A stretch of DNA of 64,000 bases from Torreya grandis (taxonomy: Eukaryota > Streptophyta > Pinopsida > Cupressales > Taxaceae). The position numbers were made by a program, and so were the translations under genes. Where the stretch lies: contig JARHVA010002686.1 in assembly GCA_037957365.1 (NCBI GenBank), positions 552,501 through 616,500 of the forward strand. Reading direction: 5' to 3'. Shown here piece by piece: positions 50,465 through 62,150 of the stretch. Below the pieces are notes generated by a model that saw only the letters and a list, made by a program, of their open reading frames with translations, made no database searches and was not told the DNA's origin. Each line of letters starts with the position of its first letter. The first letter of the stretch is position 1.

Positions 50465-51649
50465 TGTCTCAATATAGTATCAGAGCTAGGCCCAGGATAG
50501 AAGCCCCAAGCACACGAGAGGTGTGGCTTAAGGGTGGGTGTTGGTGTTAAGCCACACTCAGAATGAAGATGGATTGGTCCAAGAGGGGCTAGTAGCTCAG
50601 TGGTAGAGCACTCCAGTAGCGTATGGAAGGTTCGAGTCCTAGCTGGTTCATGAACCAACATGGTATCAGAGCCAGGATCAGGCTAGGAGCCCCAAGCACA
50701 CGAGAGGTGTGGCTTAAGGGGGGTGTTGATGTTAAACCACACTCAGACCGAAGATGGACTGGTCCAAGAGGGGCCAGTAGCTCAATGGTAGAGCACTCCA
50801 ACAACGTATGGATGGTCCTAGGTTCAAGTTGTAGATGGTCCATGAAGCAACATGGTATCAGAGCCAGGTCCAGGCTAGGAGCCCCAAGGACATGAGAGGT
50901 GTGGCTTAAGGGGGGTGTTGGTGTTAAGCCACACTCGGACCAAAGATGGATTGGTCCAAGAGGGACCAATAGCTCAGTCGTAGAGCACTCCAGCAGCATA
51001 TGGAAGGTCCTAGGTTCGGGTCCTAGCTGGTCCATGTCTCAACATGGTATTAGAGCCAGGTCTAGGCTAGGAGCCCCAACCACACAAGAGGTGTGGCTTA
51101 AAAGGGGTGTTTGTGTTGAGCCACACTTAGACCGAAGATCGACTGGTCGAAGAGAGACCACTAGCTCAGTGGTAGAGCACTCCATCAGTGTATGGAAGGT
51201 CCTAGGTTCGAGTCCTAGCTGGTCCATGTCTCAACATGGTATCAGAGCTAGGCCCGAGCTAGAAGCCCCAAGCACACGAGAGGTGTGGCTTAAGGGGGGG
51301 TGTTGGTGTTAAGCCACACTCGGACTGAAGATGGACTGGTCCAAGAGGGGCCAGTAGCTCAATGGTAGAGCACTCCAGTAGCGTATGGAAGGTCCTAGGT
51401 TTGAGTCCTAGATGGTTCATGTACCAACATGGTATCAGAGCTAGGTTCAGGCTACGATCCTGAAGCACACAAGAGGTGTGGCTTAAGCAAGGGGGGCGGG
51501 ATGGGGGGTGGGGAGGGGTGTTGGTTTTAAGCCACACTCGGACCGAAGATGGACTGGTCCAAGAGGGGCCAGTAGCTCAGTGGTAGAGCACTCTAGCAGC
51601 CTATGAATGATCCTAGGTTCGAGTCCTAGCTGGTCCATGAACCAACAAC

Positions 51650-51840
51650 AACCATTTAAAAAATACAATATCTTAAAATCTTTTGTTCTCATTGCACCTT
51701 CTTTCTATTTCAAACCATTTAAAAAATAACTTTAGTTTTAGTTTTGCAACATTTATATTGTACCTTCTACATCTAAACATAGCAAACAAGAAATCTACAC
51801 CTATGAAAAAAATGTATATAAAAATTTAAATAGGAGGTAG
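51650..51840 (+). repeat. Segment copy B resumes after the array
   Basis: Matches 22680-22860 of copy A (TAAAATCTTTTGTT, TTCTATTTCAAAC, CATAGCAAACAAGAAATCTA). Confidence 0.6.
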
Positions 51841-52860
51841 GCACTTTTGCGTGGGACTGAATGTTAAACGAGGGAGTCGCCAATAGTAATCAAGGACAGC
51901 TCACCGGCAATTTACTCTCTCGCTTACTTTACAGTCTAAATCATTGAAAATTGGCTACGGATGGTCCGATTCGGCGCCTGTTCCCATCGTTCGATTCTCA
52001 TGGAAAATTCGACTTTTTATTATGCTTTCCATTCGAAGTAAATTAAGAGATCTGATTACCAAAGTCAGAGGTGGTGTGAGATTGATTGAATTGACGTTTC
52101 ATTTCAATAAGAGAGACACCTCGGAAGCTTTCCATTGTATGGCTCTCGTTCCATAGAAAACTTATTACTTCTCAAATTTCAGGTGCCCACGGATTCCGTC
52201 TTTGTTTTTGCGTCTGCCATACATTGTGGCACAATATTTTTTAATGTTTTTATGTGCTGTAAGGCCTCTGGTATAATAGACTTAAAAAAGATTCTTATCA
52301 TTTATTTTCTTTTCCTATCCGTGCTAATATTTTATTATTCACTTTGCAGACTTAGATAAGCCACTGATATCCTGTAAAAAAAAAAAATGCTTTCTTTCAA
52401 TTTCTTTTCTTTCCTTTAAATCCAGGTGTTAATACATGACGGATTAAAAAACCACCGCACACATGTCAGGCTGTGCTTGAAATGTACAACCTATTATTAG
52501 GCGATTGGACTTGATGAAAGAATAAAAGTAGTGTAGTTGATGGTGTCCATTCATTCCACTATTTGGAACAAATTTGCACCATTCCATATGCAACTTTTTC
52601 GCATCACCGAATTGGGAGGGAGGTGCTGCAGACCAGAAAAACAATAAGAGGACGTCAAGTTTTGCTTTAGTTGTACAGCTTGGTATTGGGCGATCGGACT
52701 CAGGAAGGGGAAATATCAGTAGTGCGGGTAATGGTTTCCATTCATTCCGCCGAAACAAAAAAATCTCCACCACTGTCATACGCCATTTTCCCACACTCAA
52801 TCAGGATTCGCTATTTACAGGAAGAAGAATAATAAAAAGTTATAATTAGCAATGCTGATA
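51840..52860 (+). repeat. GC-richer repeated block, copy B (best preserved)
   Basis: The fullest copy of the block also seen at 22870-23640 and 62600-63353. It contains a direct duplication of about 200 bp: GTGCTTGAAATGTACA...GGCGATTGGACTT...GTGTCCATTCATTCC at about 52471-52558 and TTGCTTTAGTTGTACA...GGCGATCGGACTC...GGTTTCCATTCATTCC at about 52662-52748. A TTTCAG/GTGCCC junction near 52183 resembles an intron 3' end. No protein family is recognised in any frame. It may be the promoter and first exon of a duplicated gene, or gene DNA captured by an element. Confidence 0.6.
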
Positions 52861-54460
52861 AAGCGGGAAAAGCGGGTTGTTAATTGTTTGAAAGATAAAA
52901 GAAGACCACATTCCAATAAAAGCAATAAAAAATTAATGGTGTTTAATGTAATAAAATAAATATGCGGATAATAGATTAACCATCATGAATAATCTACTTG
53001 TGCCCTATAAGACAACTGCATTAACATGCGATATACCTGAGAAGTAGGAAAATATAATTATATTGATTCTCCCACATCTAATGTGGACTGCTGCACTTTA
53101 TAAGACAATTGCATCAAATATGTGATGTACATTAAAAAACTGGAAAATTTAAATTATATTGATTTTTCAACATCTAATGTAAAGTGTCATCGTAGATAAG
53201 ATATGATGTTCATTTCTTTTATATGAGGAAAAATTAAAAATATTCTCTCCATATTAAAAAATGATGATTAATGACCATATAAAATAGACTTATATACATA
53301 AAACTATCATTTATGCATGTTTTTAATGCAGTAAATGATTTCATATATATGTTAACTTTTTTTTTATACAAACCCACTGTTTGATTCGGTTAATAACATA
53401 TAATATAAACTATATTTATGCACACATTAAATAAAATAAATATGAACTACCAACAAGAAAATTCATCACTCGGATGAAATTATAAAACACTGATATAAGA
53501 ATACAGAAGTGTGATTTTATAAATTACTTACCACACATGAATTTAATAAATATCAACAATTCTATATGACAAACAACAAAATACTTACCATACATATATT
53601 TAATAAATATCAACAAATCTATATAACAAACAACAAATCTATATTAGCCGTATTTAAAAAACCTAAAAACTATTCTATGTTAAACTTAAAAAAGTAATTG
53701 AAAACAATGTTTATTTAATATATTTAAACTCTTTTAAAGAGAATGAATGATGAAAATTCCATTAATTTTGTATCAAAAAATTATATATCACAAAATAAAA
53801 AGGAAAGAAATGTAAAAACATAATTCTAAATTATTGACTTTCTATTCAGATTTAACAATGCCATTATATTCATCTTACAACATTGAATTTATTTTTATCA
53901 GTTTAATTAATAGTTCAAAATTTCTAAACTAAAAATTATATATAAAATATTAATTTTTCAAAATCTATGCATGAGTTCATTATTTGTGATAGAAAGTATA
54001 ATATTGTTGGGAGAAATCTTAACTAAGCATTTCAACTCAAGGAAATTTTTATATATATTTTATTGTTATGATTTTTGAATATTATATTAATTCCACCATT
54101 AGTTTGAGTCAATTAGACATCGAACAGACAATGCATTCCTACATATGCATTAGAATTCAACACAAAAAATATTATTATCTTTAGACAGAATTGAATCATG
54201 ATCTTATAAACCTTTAAAAAAATTTAACACAAAAATAAACATATTTATTAAAAAAATTTACATTAATATTACAAACAAATTTGAAACAAACAAAATATTA
54301 TCATCATATTCATAAAAATACACTAATTTAAGATTAACTAATCTAACAATATTTGCACATCGATTAACAATATCTGCACATCCAATATTTGGTATATGTG
54401 CTGTAAGGTATTACAATTACATAGCATTTCAAATCCACCTATTCTGATATACAAATTAAT
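52861..54460 (+). repeat. Segment copy B, distal AT-rich part
   Basis: Non-coding. Contains short local duplications (for example TACCACACATGAATTTAATAA at 53530 and TACCATACATATATTTAATAA at 53587). Matches copy A at 24120-24330 and 27550-28470. Confidence 0.55.
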
Positions 54461-57400
54461 GACCAAAATAATATTTTAGAAAGAATAAAATCATAACCAT
54501 ATATTACCGCTCTATGAAAATATCAGAATCAATTTTATCAGTAGCCCAAATTCCCAACCGGTTGCGTGGCCGATATGAATTTGTTATTTATTGTTTTTTG
54601 TAAAAGAAACAATGTTACTCTGCCATATTATCTGTTTTAAAAAAAAATTACGCTTTAAGATGACTCCATTATGTTAGTTTGATAGCATTATTTCCTTCCT
54701 TGGATTGATAATGAGGAATGTGGTTAAGATGCCATTGCTGTTTTTGTTTAGTTAGTTGACGATTGCGATGAAAATTAAATTGGTGTTTTTGTTTAGTTAG
54801 TTGTTTTCATCATTTTAATTTTTAATATATATTATATTGTTGAGGTTATGGTTGGTGATAAAATTTTGGTAAAATAGTAGTGTGGCTACTAAAGTTTATA
54901 GAAGATTCTATCAAAAAAATAATATTTAGATTATAAATTTATTATAATAGAATTAATAATTAGAATTATGAGATGACATTTCAATGTCATGTATTTGAAA
55001 ATAGAAAGTAAATATAATTATATTTTTTTTATTAAAAATAATTTAAATAGAAATATTTAACAGTGAGGAAGATTACTATATTGAAACTAAAAATTTATTA
55101 TATAATATTTTAATAATTATATTATCTATTGATTTGATTTAATATTTTTTTAAATATTAATTATATATTGTACACTTAATAAATTATAATATTATTTTTT
55201 CTATCAAAACAATATAAAATTATAGTAATAAAAATTTAAATATATAAATTTTTATTATAATGTTTAATTTTTTTTTAGAGAATCAATTATATTTAATATT
55301 GAAATGTAAACGGGATATTATATTTAAAACTTAAATGTAGAAGGGACATTGATCTGCACTAAGAAAGAGTTAAATTAAATAACATTATTGAAATATTTAA
55401 TATATTTTAATATTTCATTACAATCCAATGTTTTGCATATTTAATTGTTTAACATGTATTTGTGTTTTGGAGCGTGGGAAAATCATGATGGTTGTAGCCT
55501 TTTTCATTTAATACAGAAAATTAAATTTGTTAGCTATATCTTTAATTGGTTATCCATAATATGCAAATAGCTTGTTTTTTAATGTCCAATTATATATAGA
55601 GTGACTGACTAAGATTTAGAAATTTGAGGCTTTCATTTCATAGTTTTTTAAAAATATTTTATAGTGGAAATTCATATGCAATCTTTTTAAATAGGTAATT
55701 GTGTTTTATATAAATATTATAATTTATACATTAGTTTTGTTTTGGTAATACATGCATATTGAAAAGGTGGTGATAAATAAAATTTAATTCTATTTTCATT
55801 TGTAATAAATTTGAATGTTTATTATAATAGATATTTATTGATTTTTTAAATTATTAAAATTTATTTATAATTTATAATATTTTAATAGTGTTATGTTGAT
55901 GTTATCATTTTATATTTTTCATATGTTATATTTGTATTTAATTATAATATAATGATTTATTTATTTAATTTATTAAAAGATGTCAAATTTAAATAAATAT
56001 TAAATCTTTTTATCAATCATAATATTAAAGACAATATGTCATTTATTATTTAAATCTTAGCATGGTCTTAAAAAAATAATCATGATCACATTGTCAATGA
56101 GTTGATGTGAATTGATTTAATCTTAGATTTTTTAAGATAATATTGAGATGAATGTCAAAATGAATTTATAGAAATGACTGTAAAATTAAGTTTTTCAAAC
56201 ACTTATGTTCACACTTAACACAACAAACACATTAAAGTGGCATGACATGAAGAATCTAATTCATGTCACTTCTCTGAAAAGTGCATTAATCTATTCTAGG
56301 TGGAAGATTGATAATATAATTGTGCATCCACTTCTTGTGTCCTTATAAGTTCAACATCACTTCAATATAGTCTATTATTAAGAGTTCATATTAAATAATT
56401 TTCATGCAAAGGAACGGTAGTACAACTTTTTTGTTTCCATATATTTTCATTTTCTGCATAAATTATCAAACATTTTCCTTATATTTAATTAATTTGATAA
56501 TCATGCACCTACTTGATTGAGAATTTTCTTTTGTACTTAATCAATGATCTACATTCTCTTTTGAAGAATGAACATGTTCATTTTCTCTTACTTTTGATGC
56601 ATGTAATGCATTATTTTCTCCACTTTGCACTAACAAGTTTTGTGTCACCACTGATGTAGTTTTATTATATATGATTTAGACATTGATGTACTAACAAATA
56701 TTTATGTTTCTACATTAAAATTTGATATTTTTTGATTGCATGTTGATGTGCATATAAGGATGCAGAGGTTTTCCTAATGAGTTATCAAATCATTTTCTTT
56801 TATAGGTAAACCTCTTTTCCAGTGTAGTTATTTACTATTTCATGAGATGAAAAAAAATTATAATGCTTTTGGATTTTAGTATTTTTTTTGTTAGTTTACA
56901 AGAAACCTTCTGACAACACCAAACTAATCCATTTGGGGAAAGATATATTATTCATGCTGTTGACTTGGTTCATCCCCTCTAGTTTGTGATATATTAGTGT
57001 ATGCTATAACATCATACAATTCAACTCTTTATTGAATTTTTAGGTTTGCTTTTACATTACATACAATTTTTTTCTAAAAAACGCCAATCTATTATCTACT
57101 ATAGAGTATGTAGAATGTCAAACCAAAGTTTTAAGACTTAAATTTATGAATGTCTTGAACTAATTATTATTTTTATTTTGAAGTAAAACACTCATTTCAT
57201 TTATCAAATCACTTATACGAAACATATGTTTTGTATTTAACATGTAACAACGACATGTTGAAATCATTAAATATGCCAATTGTATGCAACAACATAGAAG
57301 ATGAGAGGAATAGAAACTTTGGATTTTTGGATGATGAACAATCAGACACAAATATTATTTTATTAAAAAAAAATCTCACATCTAATTTTTGAGATGATTC

Positions 57401-57468
57401 TAGCTTGGCCAATGCTACTTTTGTTCAAATGAATCAAAGAAATGTCAAAATAACTTGATAAATATAAT

Positions 57469-58030
57469 TGATGTAGAAAAAATAGGCCAACCTTCTGGAG
57501 GCCATATCTTTTGACCCATAACTCTCTCTAAGCTCTTCCACACACCAAAATGACCATATCAAAAATTTAAACTCTAATCTAAGCTACTCTATTCATTTAG
57601 ATTTTATTTCAATATTTTTTGGAGACCAAAAATGATCATTTGAGGGTCTGAAATTAATTTTTGATGATCTTTTGATAATTTTTTATTTTTATAAATTGTA
57701 TATTTTTAGAACAAAAAGTCAGCCTTAGTTAAATTTCATTTTATAGGATAATTTTAGTATTTAAGTTATTTAAAAAAAAAATTAAAACCATGTGTGCATG
57801 CATGTGAAATTTACTATAAATAGCAGTTGTTAAAAATAGACACTTTTTTTTAGATTTTTAATTTTTTTGAATTTTTGCACGTCTACTCTAATTTACCAGT
57901 TGAGGATTATTTAAGTATGGTTTGGGTTTGTAAATATTTCAAAAAATTAATACAAACCAATTTTGAGTATTGTTTCAAGATCTTGTGCTAGTAGTAATAT
58001 TATTGTTCTTGTTAGTTTTTGAGTTCATTT
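57469..58030 (+). repeat. 5' LTR, gypsy copy 3
   Basis: About 562 bp from TGATGTAGAAAAAATAGGCC to GAGTTCATTT. Confidence 0.9.
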
Positions 58031-58032
58031 TC

Positions 58033-58044
58033 TAGTATGAGAGA
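58033..58044 (+). other. Primer-binding site, gypsy copy 3
   Basis: TAGTATGAGAGA, nine of twelve bases of TGGTATCAGAGC, two bases after the LTR end. Same offset as in copy 2. Confidence 0.7.
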
Positions 58045-58218
58045 AAGTTCAAATCTTGGAGGAGTAAAGAATGGAATGAGGATGAGGAGGTGTTGCATAG
58101 ATGAACCAGACTATACAAAAATTATAGAGGCAAGTTCAATGATTAAAAGAGGTTATCACCAATCAGTAGAGAAGACAAAGTGGTGATGAAAAAGACACAA
58201 ATCATGATGAATATGTTC

Positions 58219-58327
<109 letters not shown>

Positions 58328-58329
58328 GA

Positions 58330-59235
58330 AGCCACCATCGATGGAAGAGATGATGGTTTAGGCTTTAAAAGAAAGAAAGAAATGAAGGGATAAAGGTTGA
58401 TGTTGTAGATTATATAGGTAGTTAAAACCAAGGGAGTTAATAGATTAGATGAATAACATGGAGAAGTTCTTCAAGTGAAATACTATGAGAGAAGACAAGA
58501 AGGTAAAGTTTGCATGCACAAAATTGAAAGGTCATGCAATGATTTGGTGGGATAACCTACAAAAAAAAGATAGAGAAAAGGCAAAGGAAAGATTAATTCT
58601 TGAAAAAATATGGAGAAAAAGTTGAGGGAGAAATTTATTTTTGTGGATTATGCACAAACCTTATATAAAATATTTCAAAATTTGAGAAAAAAAGATCACA
58701 GTATACAACAGTATACAGATGGATTTTTTAAACATTCCATACAAGTGGAGCATAATAAAATAGAAGAGTATATGGTTGTAAGGTATGCAAATGATTTAAA
58801 ATATTCTATTCAAGATGAATTAAGCATGCACAAAATACTTAACATGGAGGAGGATTATCAATTAGCTTTGAAGGTAAAAGAAAAATAAAATAGAAAAAAA
58901 TTTAGGGGGACATCTGTTAGTCCAAAAAGAGGTAGATCCCCTCCAATTAAGGAATGAGGTGAGTTTAATACCACCAGAGGAGGATTTAATGCCAACAAAG
59001 GTGAATCATCACATGGTGCAGAAAGGCAAGATGATAATAGGTAAGGGTTTTAATACCATCAAAGAGGATGAGGATTTCAGAGAGGATGACGTTATGGTGG
59101 TGCTAGAGGATGCTTTTTGAATTAACATATATCTTATATCTGTTATAGATGTGGAGAAGAAGGGCATAGAGTGTTTGAGTTTACACACTGTCATGATCAA
59201 TAAAGGAGGAAACAAGATCACCTAAAAGTAAATCT
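58330..59235 (+). pseudogene. Gag relic, gypsy copy 3
   Basis: A 92-codon frame at 58610-58888 carries the conserved gag part (MEKKLREKFIFVDYAQTLYK, QNLRKKDHSIQQYTDGF, YSIQDELSMHKILNMEEDYQ). The zinc knuckle at about 59140-59190 reads CYRCGEEGHRVFEF: the first three ligands are kept but the final cysteine is phenylalanine. Frameshifts separate the two parts. Confidence 0.88.
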
Positions 59236-59394
59236 AGTTGATGATAAAATAGAAGAGCAAAATACTGAAGTTGCACCAGTCGATGCTAGAGAGAATCTCA
59301 TGATGAGAACCATGATCTCTCTAAAGAAGTATCAAGTGCAAAATAACGAGGGTGGTGATGCATGAATGCAATCAATTATTTTTTGAACAACATG

Positions 59395-59675
59395 TACTTC
59401 AAGTGTAAAGGTATGCAAAGTAATTATAGATTGTGGAAGTCGTGAGAATATGGTTTCTAAAAAAATGATTGAGAAACTAAATCTATAATGTGACAAAAAT
59501 TCTAACCCTTATCAAATTTTATGGTTTGAGAAATGGGATGAGGTTACAGTAGATAAAAGGTACTTATTCAAATTTTCTATAGGAAAAGATTATAATGATG
59601 AATTATGGTGTGATGTTTTACCGATAGATGCATGTCATATCTTATTGGGGAGATAGTGTCAATTTGACAAAAAAG
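59395..59675 (+). pseudogene. Aspartic protease relic, gypsy copy 3
   Basis: Reads CKVIIDCGSRENMVSKKMIEK and then DELWCDVLPIDACHILLGR. The catalytic aspartate is present but GGS is changed to CGS. A stop interrupts after KLNL and another near the end. Confidence 0.8.
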
Positions 59676-59999
59676 TAGTTCATGATAGAACAACTAATGC
59701 ATACACTTTTTAAAAATGTGGTCCAAAGGTTATTTTGTTACCTGTTAAAGAAGAAGAGGTGACAGAAAACATGCTCTATACTAAATAATTTATCTAAGAT
59801 ATGAACGTAGGAGGTTGATGTTATAAACTAGTATCAAAGAATGAAGAAATAATAATGATGCCAATACCAACATAAGAAGTAAGAGTGTTGAAATACTAAA
59901 TATATGCTATTCCTGATGAGTTACTAGATAGTTTACCATCGAAGAAAGATATTCAGCATCACATTGATTTGATTTTAGGATCAACTCTACCCAATTAAG

Positions 60000-61260
60000 T
60001 ATTTTATAAGATGAGTCTAACAAAACATGTAGAATTAAATAAAGAGGTTACTAAAATGCTAAGTAATAAAATGATAAAGTTGAGTATTATTCCATGTGCA
60101 ACACAAACACTGCGAACTCTAAAAAAAATGGAAAATGGATAATGTGTGTGGATAGTAGAGTAATTAATAAAATTATAATAAAGTATAAGTTTTCTATACC
60201 TTGTTTGGATGATATGATGGATGTTCTTTTAGGAGAAAAATATTTTATCAATATTGATCTAAGGAGTGGATATTATCAGATTCAAATTTGTGAAGGAGAT
60301 GAGTTAAAATTTGCATTCAAGACTAGGGATGACTTATATGAGTGGATGGTGATGCCATTTAGATTATCTAATGCACTTAGAACATTTATGAGGATGATGC
60401 ATATAGTATTATGAGAATATATTGGTAAGTTTATGGTTCTTTATTTTGATGATATTTTAATATTCAGTAAGAATAAAGAAGAAAACTTACAACATTTGAG
60501 AATGGTAATAGATTTAACAAAAAATAAGAAGGTATATGTAAATTTGAAGAAGTTCATGTTTATGCATAATAGTTTGTTATTTTTTGGATTTGTTCTTTCA
60601 GCAGATGGTGTAAAAATAGATGAAGACAAGATAAAGACAATTGTTGAGTGGCCTATTCTAAAAAGCATTATAGAGGCAAGAAGTTTCCATAGTTTAGCAA
60701 TTTTTTACAAAAGGTTTATTAAAAAATTTAGTAGTTTGTGACACCAATAACAAATTACATGAAAGTGAAAGAATTTGCATGGACTAGAGCAGCCACAGAA
60801 AGATTTGAATTTTGAAGAAGAAGATTATAAAAAGACTAATTTTAGCATTACCAGCTTTTAACAATGTTTTTGAGGTTGATTATGATGCTTTATTTATGAG
60901 AATTTGTGGTGTGTTGAGTCAAGAAGGAAAGCTAATAACATATTTTAGTGAGAAATTAAATTAGGTAAGGACAAATTATTATACTTATGATGTTGAACTT
61001 TATGTAATTGTAAAAGCATTAAGACATTAAAGGTATTACCTGGTGCCTAATGAGTTTATTCTATTTATAGATCAAGAGGCTTTGAAGTATGTGAATACAC
61101 AAAAAAAGTTGAATAATAGGTATATAAATTGAGTTTCTTTCTTGCAAAGGTATATTTTTGTGTTGAAGCATAAATCAAGAAAATAGAATTGGGAAGCTAA
61201 TACATTATGTAGGAGAGTAGCATTATTGACTAATATAATGAGTGAAGTAGATGGATTTAA
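60000..61260 (+). pseudogene. Reverse transcriptase and RNase H relic, gypsy copy 3
   Basis: Two open stretches, 60094-60414 and 60433-60741, hold nearly the whole polymerase core: [48 protein letters not shown], and the active-site YFDDILIF at about 60440. The thumb region follows (FFGFVLSADGVKIDEDKIK). RNase H pieces at about 60870-61150 include VLSQEGK, TYFSEKLN, LFIDQEALKYVNTQKK. One stop ([13 protein letters not shown] then TGA) divides the core. The best preserved polymerase of the three copies. Confidence 0.9.
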
Positions 61261-61429
61261 AGTAAAAAAAAATAATATGATATTGATCCATATTTTAGCA
61301 AGATAGTTGAACAATACAAGAATCCATTAGTATATGGGACAGATATATTTCATGATGATTATCTTATACAAGATGGTTATCTCTTCAAAGGGAAATAATT
61401 ATGTATTCCAGTTGGGTCCCTACGAGATA

Positions 61430-62150
61430 ATATAATAAGAGAACTATATAATGATGGTTTGGCTGGGCATTTTAATAAGATGAAGAGAATATCTTTGGTG
61501 GAGGAAAAATATTTTTGGTCCAAGATGAAGAGAGATGTGACAAGGTATGTTTTATGGTGCAAAATATGTCAAGTGGTTAAAGGACATGCATAAAATGTTG
61601 GAATATACATGCCATTATTGGTTTCAAGAGGACCATGGATAGATTTGAGTATGGACTTTATGTTAGGATTGCCAAATACACAAAGATGTAATGATTTAAA
61701 TTTTGTTGTTGTAGACAAATTTTCTAAAATGGTTCATTTTATTTCATGTAAAAAAACCAATGATGCCACTAGAGTTGTAAAATTATTTTTTATGAATATT
61801 GTGAGATTGCATGGTATTCCAAAACTATTACTTCAGATAAAAATACAAAAAAATAATTTCATTTTTAGAGAATTTTATGGAAGAAGATGGGTACTAAGAT
61901 ATAATTCAGTAGTGCATATCACCCACAAACAGATGGACAGACAAACATTATGAATAAGAGCTTGAGAAATATATTGAGATATATAGTGGAAGAGAAGTCA
62001 AAGCGATAAGACTTATATTTGCCACAAGTTGAGTTTGCAGATAATAGTTTAGTGAATAGATCAACTAGAAAGTTACCTTTTCAAATTGTTTATGAGAGAA
62101 ATCCTATGTGTATTTTAGATTTGGTATAATTTCCAATTGTAGATTGAATT
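61430..62150 (+). pseudogene. Integrase relic, gypsy copy 3
   Basis: Zinc-binding part near 61455-61575 with GGLAGHF and CKICQ, both cysteines kept. Core: PWIDLSMDFMLGLPNTQR (61627) and FVVVDKFSKMVHFISCKKTND (61699); both are in the 114-codon frame 61609-61953. The second catalytic region is shifted by a frameshift near 61835, and an HPQTDGQTNIMNKS-like piece lies at about 61920, where the family's glutamate appears lost (N-I in place of E-V). Confidence 0.88.

Larger units (their letters stand above)
49769..51647 (+). mobile_element. Tandem array of a TRIM-like element with tRNA-like LTRs
   Basis: Ten LTRs: 49769-49897, 49963-50090, 50154-50282, 50346-50474, 50539-50660, 50724-50852, 50916-51044, 51108-51236, 51301-51429, 51519-51647. 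Nine internal segments (63-89 bp) lie between them. LTRs begin TGTTGGTGTTAAGCCACAC (the first is mutated to AG) and end CCAACA or CTCAACA. Each internal segment starts TGGTATCAGAGC, complementary to initiator tRNA-Met, and ends in a tract of G after GGCTTAA. These are the parts of a miniature LTR retrotransposon with shared LTRs. A single LTR-internal-LTR unit would be only about 320 bp and encodes no protein, so it would need another element's enzymes. The flanking pentamers CCAAC (49764-49768) and ACAAC (51648-51652) match at four of five. Open frames across the array are artefacts. An alternative reading is a tandem tRNA-derived SINE-like repeat, but the paired LTR ends, primer site and G tract favour TRIM. 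Confidence 0.85.
37240..54460 (+). repeat. Segmental repeat, copy B (interrupted)
   Basis: Second copy of the segment, matching copy A part by part: 37243-37400 with 7590-7740, 37940-38190 with 7800-8080, 41060-41510 with 8200-8307 plus 20103-20400, 47270-49500 with 20390-22500, 51650-52860 with 22680-23640, 52920-53240 with 24120-24330, 53450-54400 with 27550-28470. Insertions specific to B: about 500 bp at 37440-37940, the beta-glucosidase region (about 38220-41050), gypsy copy 2, an LTR fragment and the miniature-element array. It ends almost where copy C starts, so B and C are in tandem. Confidence 0.65.

Noticed and set aside
49816..51637. A cluster of ten functional tRNA genes
   Set aside because: The anticodon arm is badly paired and lacks the U before the anticodon. 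Several copies have broken acceptor stems or deletions, and all sit at a fixed place inside an LTR-like repeat.
49769..51647. CRISPR-like or simple satellite array
   Set aside because: Units are about 192 bp with LTR ends, primer sites and G tracts. There are no short repeats with unique spacers, and the host is a plant.
49742..51692. Open frames of 60-148 codons on both strands in the array region
   Set aside because: They repeat with the array period, occur on both strands and in several frames, and follow from higher GC and few stops. The repeat is explained by LTRs, tRNA-like parts and internal segments.
57160..57412. Minus-strand frames of 63-67 codons
   Set aside because: They lie in AT-rich segment DNA conserved as non-coding sequence in copies A and B, and the frames are not kept there.
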